The position numbers and the translations under genes were made by a program. 35,598 bases of DNA from Cacconaster sp045617505 (GTDB lineage: Bacteria; Bacteroidota; Bacteroidia; Bacteroidales; UBA932): assembly GCA_045617505.1 (NCBI GenBank), contig JAZLIS010000042.1:1-35598 (forward strand). Reading direction: 5' to 3'. The notes beneath the pieces were generated by a model. It searched no databases. It saw only the letters and a program-made list of their open reading frames with translations, and was not told the DNA's origin. Shown here in pieces: positions 28,778-35,598 of the stretch. Every line of letters begins with the position of its first letter. The stretch's first letter is position 1.

Positions 28778-31651
28778 CTACAACGATACTATCTTATCGG
28801 AGGTTACATACCAGATATACCCCTCGACGTTCCGGTAGCCCATCCTTTCGAGCAACCTGCAGTAGTCCCCGACCTGCTTCCTGTATGACTCCCTCTCCGC
28901 ACCGAACTTGTAGTCAATCACTATGGCTCTGCTTCCGTCGCCGCTGACAAGAATCCTGTCCGGACGGAAGACATTGCCATATTCATCGGCGATGGAGGTT
29001 TCGTTGAGGGAGGTGTAAGTCCCGTCAAACCAGTGGTGTCCCGATATCGCGGCCAGCCGCTCTGACAGCATTTCGAAAGCTTCGGCATCACCGGCACAGG
29101 CCTTCACCAGATCAGAAACAAGGTCAACCCGGGAGAGAATTTCGTGAAGAGCAATTCCTCTGTGCCTGGGGTCGCCGCCCCGGTCGAAGTGTTCATTAGC
29201 CTTGAAGGAAAGTTTGAGCCTGCTTCCGAGCGGGACAATGTCAAAGGTACTCTGAAGTATCATCTCCGGCCCCCCGCTGACACCCCTGGCAGATGAAATC
29301 ACACCTTCAACATACTCCCCCTCCCCGTCAAGCCAATCCCTGAGGGTTTCCTGCATATATTCGGCGAAAGAATTGAACCCGCCGCCCTTTCTTGCTCCCG
29401 ACGCGGGGGCATAGACTACCATATCCTGCTTGGCACGGGTCAGGGCCACGTAGGCGGTGTTGACGGCATCAATCCGGGCAAGCAGCATCTCCTTCTCATA
29501 CTGCTCGGCAAAAACGGTCTCTTCCAGTTGCTTTATGGCCTTGATCGGAATCAGCCCAATCTCCTGGAAAGGCTCCGGAGTCTCCATCCATACGGTGTTG
29601 ATATGGCCGCTGAATTTCTCCTCCATAAACGGTATGATTACGGCATCCAGCCCGAGTCCCTTCGCCTTGTGGATTGTCATAATCCTTACGGCATTCTGCC
29701 CGGAAGGGGCGCAGATACTCTTCTTGCATCCCGATTCATCCCACCACTTCAAGAAGCCTCTGACAGAGGAACCGAATTTGCCCTGATAGTCGAGCACGCA
29801 GTCAAGGAAGGCGTGGATGAAGGGGATGTCCTTCTCCCCCACCGGAAAGATGCCTGAATCCAGAAGGCTCTGGCAAATCTCATACAGCGAGCCGTCCGTC
29901 GCTTTTTCAGGGATCCGCCCGACAAAGTCCTCCACGAGCAGTCCGCAAACCGGGTCTTCCGGAGTTGAGAGGTATCTCAGTATATTGACAATTGCGGAGG
30001 TGCAGTCGGAGGAACCTATCAGCAGGGAGTCCTCCGTTATGACACTGATACTCTCTTTCATAAGGGCATTGGCGGCAAAGGCCCCTTCGTCATTCCTGCG
30101 GACGAGAACGGTAATGTTGCCCGGGGCGTAACCTCCGCTCATCAGTTCCCTGATATCTTCAACGGTCCGCCGGATGGCCTCCTCCTTCCATTCCTTGTCT
30201 TCGATAAACCGAACCTTGACTCTGCCTGTCTCCCTCCCCTTCCGGGCTGCGGGAACGGACTGAAGGCAGTCATCATAGACTGTTCCGAGCAGGCAGGTTT
30301 TTCCTACACCGTTGAAAACCATATTGTTGAACTCCACAATGGCGCTGCCGCTCCTCCAGTTGTCATTCATCGGCTCGCTGCCGTCGATATTGCACCGGCC
30401 GAGGTCATCGAAGATATATTCACTCATAAGCCGCCAGTCGGAGCCCCGCCAGCGGTAGATGCTCTGCTTGATGTCTCCCACGACAAGGTTCCCGAAACCC
30501 TTGGAGATGCTCTCCCGGAAGAGTGGCATAAAGTTCTTCCACTGGAGCAGGGAGGTGTCCTGAGCCTCGTCAAGCATTATGTGGTCATACCTGTTCCCTA
30601 TTTTCTCATATACGAAAGGAGTGTCGCTCCCATCTATGATGTTGCCCAGCAAATCGTTGGATTCGTTCAGAAGAAGGACGTTGTTCTCCCTGAGATAGTC
30701 GTTGATGCTTCGGTAGAGGTCCGAATAGATCCCCAGAAGAGAGAGATTCTTCCTGATTGCAAGTGCGCTGGCGTAGTTCCTGTATTCGTCGCGGAACAGG
30801 GCCATCGTCCTTTCGACCACACTTTCAAGCCCTTCCGGATGCAGATCCCCAAAACTTTCGGGCAGTTTCTCCGAAGGGACCTTGATTTCTCCTGCGGCAA
30901 GGCGGGGGAAGACCATAAAGGCCCCCCTGCTTTTCCCCTTGAACATATCGGGAGTGAGCCCGTTTGTGGACATTATTGAAAGTGCCTCCGCACCGAGTTC
31001 TGAGGCAGTCTTGCGAAAAGTAGAAATGACCGAGGCGAGTCCGGCGTCAAATTTTCTGACAGCGCTCCTCTCCCCGAAATCCTTCCCATAGCGGCGGGCC
31101 TTGAGTTTGAATTCCTCCTTGAAGAAGAGCCCCGCAATCTCCTCCAATTGTCCGGCCACGTTCCAGCCGCCTCCCTCTTCGACGGTTCTGAACGAATAAT
31201 CCTTCAGCCACTCAAGAAGGTCCTCATTGCCCGGTTCGCCGAGGGAGTCGAGCATCCTATCGACGGCCATCGAGATTATTCCGGCTGTGTCCAGCTCCAC
31301 CTTGTAGGAGGCGTACTGCCCGATTTCCCTTGCAAAGGAGCGTATCACCATCTGGAAGAAGCGGTCTATAGTGCTGATGTTGAAGCAGGTATAGTCATTG
31401 AGTATCTTGACCAGCCGTCTGCGTGCCTTCTCCGCAAGCACTGGGTCAGAAGGGTTGCGGGACATCCCGTGAAGTTCCTCAATGATGCGGGATTTCATCT
31501 CGTCCGTCGCCTTGTTTGTAAAGGTGACGGCCAGAATGTGGCGATAGGACTCATCATCCCCCTCCAGAAGCATCCTTATGTACTCCTGAGTGAGGCGGTG
31601 CGTCTTTCCGGCACCCGCCGAAGCTCTTAGAAGTTTCACTTTTTCTGACAT
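28778..31651 (-). CDS. addA: AddA-like UvrD-family helicase-nuclease
   Basis: From the ATG at 31651 (MSEKVKLLRASAGAGKT) the protein is 957 residues; an ATG six codons upstream is possible. The Walker A is SAGAGKT near 11-17, then AVTFTNKATDEMKSRI (motif Ia), NISTIDRFFQMVIRSF, MLDEAQDTSLLQW (motif II) and YVALTRAKQDMVVYAP (motif VI). The last 100 residues form a RecB-type nuclease with HRGIALHEILSRV, RPDRILV, IDYKFG and KQVGDYCRLLERMGY. With AddB it should process double-strand breaks for RecA, replacing RecBCD. The 5' end overlaps addB by 16 bp. Confidence 0.94.
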   Translation of the reverse strand: MSEKVKLLRASAGAGKTHRLTQEYIRMLLEGDDESYRHILAVTFTNKATDEMKSRIIEELHGMSRNPSDPVLAEKARRRLVKILNDYTCFNISTIDRFFQMVIRSFAREIGQYASYKVELDTAGIISMAVDRMLDSLGEPGNEDLLEWLKDYSFRTVEEGGGWNVAGQLEEIAGLFFKEEFKLKARRYGKDFGERSAVRKFDAGLASVISTFRKTASELGAEALSIMSTNGLTPDMFKGKSRGAFMVFPRLAAGEIKVPSEKLPESFGDLHPEGLESVVERTMALFRDEYRNYASALAIRKNLSLLGIYSDLYRSINDYLRENNVLLLNESNDLLGNIIDGSDTPFVYEKIGNRYDHIMLDEAQDTSLLQWKNFMPLFRESISKGFGNLVVGDIKQSIYRWRGSDWRLMSEYIFDDLGRCNIDGSEPMNDNWRSGSAIVEFNNMVFNGVGKTCLLGTVYDDCLQSVPAARKGRETGRVKVRFIEDKEWKEEAIRRTVEDIRELMSGGYAPGNITVLVRRNDEGAFAANALMKESISVITEDSLLIGSSDCTSAIVNILRYLSTPEDPVCGLLVEDFVGRIPEKATDGSLYEICQSLLDSGIFPVGEKDIPFIHAFLDCVLDYQGKFGSSVRGFLKWWDESGCKKSICAPSGQNAVRIMTIHKAKGLGLDAVIIPFMEEKFSGHINTVWMETPEPFQEIGLIPIKAIKQLEETVFAEQYEKEMLLARIDAVNTAYVALTRAKQDMVVYAPASGARKGGGFNSFAEYMQETLRDWLDGEGEYVEGVISSARGVSGGPEMILQSTFDIVPLGSRLKLSFKANEHFDRGGDPRHRGIALHEILSRVDLVSDLVKACAGDAEAFEMLSERLAAISGHHWFDGTYTSLNETSIADEYGNVFRPDRILVSGDGSRAIVIDYKFGAERESYRKQVGDYCRLLERMGYRNVEGYIWYVTSDKIVSL

Positions 31652-34431
31652 AGCTTCCGGAAGTTGCAATATTCACAGACCTTGCCACCGCCTTTCCTTG
31701 AGGTGAAGGGGACGGAAGGGTCGTATATTTCACGAATCAGGGCGGAGAGCCTCTCTTCGAACAGAGCCAGCTTCTCCGGGTCGATGAGTTTCGCTTCGGG
31801 GGCGGCTGTGAAGATTGAGCGCAGGGAGTAGATGCACTGGCTGTATGCAACGTCCTGCCCACCGCCTCTGCGGTATTTCATCAGCAGTGCATAGAAATAG
31901 AGTTGGAAGGCGATGGAAGGCCGTTTCTCATTGGTGCTGTCGAACAGTTTCTCCACATCTGCATAGTTGTCCCTGCCGTCAATCTTTCCGCTCTTGTAGT
32001 CCACCACTCTGACAATGCCGTCCATACGGGTATCCAGCCTGTCGATGATGCCGAAGAGTGTCGCAGGGCGGCCTTCCCCTATGTCAATCCGGCAATCCGT
32101 TCTCTGCTCAGTCCCCAGGATTTTGAAGGGGGCCAGCTCCGAATCGACCTTGAGGGTCTGGTCTATATATTTTATAATCAATTGTTTCAGGATTATGTTG
32201 CGTCCGGTGGTCTCCCCTATTTTCGCTTCCGAGAGGAATGCCGAATCGACCATCCCGCTGATTCCGGCCCTGTCCCTGCGGAGGGAGAGGATATCCTCAC
32301 GGGAGAGAATCTTCCCGACAAGAGGACGGTAGATATTCTCCATCACTGCGTGGTAGATTGACCCGAACAGACCTGCGTCAAGTTCCTCCACCACTTCGTC
32401 CGGCTCCCCTATGCGCTTCACATACTGGTAGTAATATTTGAGGGGGCAGTCGATATAGGTGTTCAGGGCGGATGCCGAGAAGGATTGCGGCAGGGGTTCC
32501 CCCTTGCCAACTGATGTCTCCGACTCCTCGTCAACACCCCCTTCCAGCCTGTAGGCGGCCACCCGTTCCCGCAATGGGGCGCTGTACTGGTATTTCAACT
32601 GTTTGATGAACCGGCTCTCCTCCCCGTTCTGAAGCCCTTCGGTCCGTGAGTCATAGACAAGATAGATTCGCTTGGCGCGGCAGATGCTCCGGTAGAAGTA
32701 ATATGCCCATATGGAGTCGTGGTACTCGTAGGTGGGCAGTCCGAATCCCGTGCGGATGTTGTACGGGATGAAGGATGCGCTCACCGTCTTTGACGGGAAC
32801 ACCCCCTCTCCGGCGGAGAGCATTATGACGTTTTCGAAGTCGAGAGCTCTGGTTTCCAGAGGCCCCATAATCTGAAGTCCGCTCAGGGGCTCTCCCCGGT
32901 AGGGTATGGAAATCAGTCTGACACACTGGTTCAGCAGCCTGTAGTAGGTTGAGGCGTTCATATTCCAGTCCGTGTCAAGTTCCCTGATTGTGGAGACGGT
33001 CTTGTGGTAATGGTAGAGGAATTCCCTTTCCGTGTCTGTCTGCTCCTGTTCGATGTTCTCTATGATTTCCAGCTGATAGTCCGGTATGTTCACGGTCTGC
33101 GGCACATACCGGAAGATGACGGGGAAGATGCCTCCGGCGGAGGCGAGCTGTTCCTGAGCGACAAAGATGAGGTTGTCCCTGCGGATGTCAGAGGAGAACT
33201 TTTCAAGTGTCTCCTTATCCCCGAAACTTCTTGCAAAGTAGGGGTGTTCCAGCATATCCAGCACGTCCTTGTGATAGAATGCCACTTTCTCTCCCCGAAC
33301 CCTGGCATTGCTCTGGAGGCGTTCCACGATTGAGAAGAAGCCGGCCGTATTGCCTGCCGCAAGAGGATACCCCATAGTGACGTTGATGTTGCCGATACAT
33401 TCCGGCACAGCCCCCAGCATAGGCTGAAGCAGGGATTCGTCGGGGAGAATCACGGCGGTCTCCGTGCTGTCCGCCATCAACCCCCTTGAATGGAGTTCCT
33501 GCAGCAGATTGCTTGCGATGCGTGTCTGGCCCACGGCGGAAGGGACCCTTATCACTTCGAAACTCTGGTCCAGCCCTTCGTCCCAGTCCTCCAATTTTCT
33601 TTCCGATTTATAGCGCTCCGCATTGTCCTTCACGAAAAGGCTGGCCCTGTTTTCGGGGTCCGTCACCATCTTTCCCCTGAAATCCCAGTAGAAATCTGCA
33701 ATCCCCTCGTCGCGAAGGGTGTCCATCAGTTTTTTCTCGCACCGGCTCAGTGCATTGAGCCCGACGAAGACTACCTTGTCATACTCCTTGCGAAGGGTTT
33801 CGGCATAGCCTCCCCGCTCCACCACATCGCGGTAAATCATCCCACTGTAACCCAGGTTTCTCTCCGCAAGCGTCTCCTTGAATTTCCTGTAGAGGGGCAG
33901 TAGCAGATTCCAGGTAGTGATGAACATTCTCTTCTTGTCCGACGGGTCGGCGCTCAGGTTGTCGGCGTCAAACGCCCTGCAGAATTGGGCGATGGCCTGC
34001 CTCTGCCGCTCGGTCAGGAAGTCGTAACTGACCGACAGTTCCTTCAGGTTGGCGACGTTGACAAGAATTTTCTCCGTGTCCGCCAAATATTTGTCCAAAT
34101 CGTCGAAATCGCGCAGCAGGATGTCTCCCCAGTAGATGAACCGGTCGAAGGTCTCCTCCTGCTCCCCCTCAGCGGGTTGCGGTTTCACGGCGAGGTAGTC
34201 ACGGTAGAGGAGGCTCAGAGCCTCGATGCTGTCCGCCTTCTTCAGGGGTGACAGTTTGCCGAACAGTTCGTCGATGGTGAGTATGTGGGGGCAGAAGAGA
34301 GGCCTGCCTGCGGCAAGTCCCAGATATTTCTGAAAAAACAGGGATGACCTTCTGCTGGGGAAGACGAAACACATCCGCTGCAGATTGTCACAATCCGCAA
34401 ACGCGTGCGCAACGGCTTCCAGAAACTTCAT
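31636..34431 (-). CDS. addB: AddB-like PD-(D/E)XK nuclease subunit
   Basis: The 931-residue protein starts MKFLEAVAHAFADCDN, and CFVFPSRRSSLFFQKYLG follows as a degenerate helicase-type start. The frame extends 46 codons upstream but only by antisense-like overlap with pgi, and the ATG at 34431 overlaps the pgi stop by 1 bp. The C-terminal part has FSASALNTYIDCPLKYYYQYVKR, then VRVVDYKSGKIDGRD (nuclease DxK) and KVCEYCNFRKLC. The first cysteine plus the last three make the four-cysteine iron-sulfur site of AddB-type nucleases. It works with AddA. Confidence 0.92.
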   Translation of the reverse strand: MKFLEAVAHAFADCDNLQRMCFVFPSRRSSLFFQKYLGLAAGRPLFCPHILTIDELFGKLSPLKKADSIEALSLLYRDYLAVKPQPAEGEQEETFDRFIYWGDILLRDFDDLDKYLADTEKILVNVANLKELSVSYDFLTERQRQAIAQFCRAFDADNLSADPSDKKRMFITTWNLLLPLYRKFKETLAERNLGYSGMIYRDVVERGGYAETLRKEYDKVVFVGLNALSRCEKKLMDTLRDEGIADFYWDFRGKMVTDPENRASLFVKDNAERYKSERKLEDWDEGLDQSFEVIRVPSAVGQTRIASNLLQELHSRGLMADSTETAVILPDESLLQPMLGAVPECIGNINVTMGYPLAAGNTAGFFSIVERLQSNARVRGEKVAFYHKDVLDMLEHPYFARSFGDKETLEKFSSDIRRDNLIFVAQEQLASAGGIFPVIFRYVPQTVNIPDYQLEIIENIEQEQTDTEREFLYHYHKTVSTIRELDTDWNMNASTYYRLLNQCVRLISIPYRGEPLSGLQIMGPLETRALDFENVIMLSAGEGVFPSKTVSASFIPYNIRTGFGLPTYEYHDSIWAYYFYRSICRAKRIYLVYDSRTEGLQNGEESRFIKQLKYQYSAPLRERVAAYRLEGGVDEESETSVGKGEPLPQSFSASALNTYIDCPLKYYYQYVKRIGEPDEVVEELDAGLFGSIYHAVMENIYRPLVGKILSREDILSLRRDRAGISGMVDSAFLSEAKIGETTGRNIILKQLIIKYIDQTLKVDSELAPFKILGTEQRTDCRIDIGEGRPATLFGIIDRLDTRMDGIVRVVDYKSGKIDGRDNYADVEKLFDSTNEKRPSIAFQLYFYALLMKYRRGGGQDVAYSQCIYSLRSIFTAAPEAKLIDPEKLALFEERLSALIREIYDPSVPFTSRKGGGKVCEYCNFRKLCQKK

Positions 34432-35598
34432 TACAGTCTCTTCTTGATGGCGGCGGTGGCTTCCTCGTAACCGGGCTTTTCGAGGAGAGCGAACATATTC
34501 TTCTTGTAGGCTTCCACACCGGGCTGGTTGAACGGATTGATTCCCAGCACGTATGCGCTTATTCCGCAAACTTTCTCGAAAAAGTAGAACAACTGCCCCA
34601 TATTGTATTCGTCAATCGTGTCGATTGTCACCTCGATATTGGGGACTCCACCGTCAACGTGGGCGAGGAAGGTGCCTTTCTGCGCCATCCTGTTGCAGAA
34701 CTCGACGTTCCTGCCTGCAAGGAAATTCAAGTTGTCAAGATTCTGGCTGTCGCTGCCGATGACAACGCTGCGCTTGGCATTGGCCACGGTGATGACAGTC
34801 TCGAAGATCTCCCTGAGACCCTCCTGGATATACTGTCCCATCGAGTGCAGGTCGGTGGTGAAGATTACGGAAGCGGGATAGATACCCTTGCCGTTCTTCC
34901 CTTCGCTCTCTCCGAACAACTGCTTGAACCATTCCCCGACATACTGCATCTTGGGGTTGAAACTTGCCAGGATTTCTATATGCTTGCCACTGTCATACAG
35001 GGCGTTCCTCATTGCGGCATACTGAACTGCCGGATTGTTCACGGATGTATCCATCAATGCCTCTTCGGCATCCTTCGCACCCTTTATCATAGCAGCCACG
35101 TCGAAGCCTGCAAGTGCAATCGGGAGCAGACCCACCGGGGTGAGGACGCTGAAACGGCCGCCGATGTTGTCCTCAATCACGTATGTCCTGTAACCTTCCT
35201 GATTTGAAAGCGACTTGAGAGCCCCACGGGCCTTGTCGGTCACGGCGATGATTCTCTCTTTCGCCTCAACCTTTCCGTATTTCTCCTCAATGTAGCTCTT
35301 CATCAGGCGGAATGCCACTGCAGGTTCGGTGGTGGTTCCGCTCTTTGAAATCACCACGCAGGCGGTGTTGCGGATTTGCACCAAATCCATCAGTTCCGCC
35401 AGATAATCCTCACTCAAGTTGTTGCCGGCGAACACGATGCGGGGAGATTCGCTCTCCATCTGGCTTGCAAAACTGTGGCTGAGAGCATCGATAGCCGCCT
35501 TCGCTCCAAGATATGAGCCTCCGATTCCTATCACGACCACAAGATTGACACCCTTGTCCTTCCAAAGTTTGACAACCTTCAGATAATCTTCCAGTTCT
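34431..35598 (-). CDS. pgi: Glucose-6-phosphate isomerase (5' end outside window)
   Basis: The frame is open to the window edge, and 388 codons are present of roughly 450 expected for the short bacterial type. VVIGIGGSYLGAKAAIDAL, VISKSGTTTEPAVAFRLM, NIGGRFSVLTPVGLLPIALAG and the C-terminal GINPFNQPGVEAYKKNMF are the phosphosugar-binding and catalytic signatures of PGI. It interconverts glucose 6-phosphate and fructose 6-phosphate. Its stop codon overlaps the addB start by 1 bp, so addBA are probably transcribed with it. Confidence 0.96.
   Translation of the reverse strand, partial: ELEDYLKVVKLWKDKGVNLVVVIGIGGSYLGAKAAIDALSHSFASQMESESPRIVFAGNNLSEDYLAELMDLVQIRNTACVVISKSGTTTEPAVAFRLMKSYIEEKYGKVEAKERIIAVTDKARGALKSLSNQEGYRTYVIEDNIGGRFSVLTPVGLLPIALAGFDVAAMIKGAKDAEEALMDTSVNNPAVQYAAMRNALYDSGKHIEILASFNPKMQYVGEWFKQLFGESEGKNGKGIYPASVIFTTDLHSMGQYIQEGLREIFETVITVANAKRSVVIGSDSQNLDNLNFLAGRNVEFCNRMAQKGTFLAHVDGGVPNIEVTIDTIDEYNMGQLFYFFEKVCGISAYVLGINPFNQPGVEAYKKNMFALLEKPGYEEATAAIKKRL

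Noticed and set aside
34432..34569. 46-codon N-terminal extension of addB
   Set aside because: The extension lies wholly within pgi, has a basic sequence unlike the family, and the ATG overlapping the pgi stop fits an operon.
34344..35207. 287-codon + strand open frame over pgi
   Set aside because: It is antisense to a well-conserved enzyme gene and has no recognisable features.

Overview
The window looks like chromosomal DNA from a Bacteroidota (Bacteroidales) organism, probably a gut commensal. The reasons are: promoter boxes of the TAnnTTTG type in front of many genes, often without a clear Shine-Dalgarno sequence; many secreted proteins with lipoprotein signal peptides; a GH92 mannosidase-family enzyme and a GH106-like glycosidase; an AddB/AddA pair of the Bacteroidota type; and a short SSB paralogue. 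Rikenellaceae/Alistipes-like is a guess. I see no rRNA, tRNA, CRISPR array, insertion sequence or prophage.

Layout. 1-3383 (+): the 3' end of a DUF4143 ATPase, then a TOTE-type primase-helicase-PLD protein. 3438-4895: a LysR regulator divergent from a two-iron superoxide reductase (dfx), with an AT-rich operator-like cluster between them. 4740-6377 (-): a DUF2867 protein and an acyltransferase 3 membrane protein. 6517-8679 (+): a GH106-like lipoprotein. 8745-9230 (-): a GNAT acetyltransferase. 9333-11208 (+): an aspartate-type aminotransferase and a TetR regulator. 11226-18065 (-): fRMsr-MsrA fusion, serine hydrolase lipoprotein, CcsA, ResB, IspF and GH92, with a small broken lipoprotein leader in front of GH92. 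18316-18669 (+): ssb. 18659-23073 (-): a tightly overlapping run of small membrane protein, mutL, rhomboid protease, EEP phosphatase/nuclease and TsaC. 23256-25745 (+): a zinc-ribbon protein and the peptidyl-dipeptidase Dcp. 25992-35598 (-): pgi (cut by the window edge), addB, addA, S41 peptidase and a second aminotransferase.

How the genes work together. Most of the window is housekeeping: DNA repair (AddAB, MutL, SSB), isoprenoid synthesis (IspF), cytochrome c maturation (ResB/CcsA), tRNA modification (TsaC) and glycolysis (PGI). Added to this are oxidative-stress defence (superoxide reductase, methionine sulfoxide reductases) and glycan or peptide degradation at the cell surface (GH92, GH106-like, Dcp, S41, serine hydrolase). 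The TOTE-like protein at the left end is the one gene that resembles a conflict/defence system.

Most notable observations. (1) A family of about 35-41 bp near-perfect palindromes with the core CGCGAGTCACTCGCG sits at four convergent gene junctions and one divergent junction, with decayed copies elsewhere. One copy has a different outer stem in which both arms have changed together. (2) The GH92 enzyme has Gln where the family's catalytic acid Glu normally is, a change I recall from GH92 enzymes acting on mannosyl phosphodiesters. (3) Free-methionine-R-sulfoxide reductase is fused to MsrA. (4) MutL lacks the endonuclease motif. (5) A one-base deletion hides a perfect second lipoprotein signal in front of the GH92 gene.
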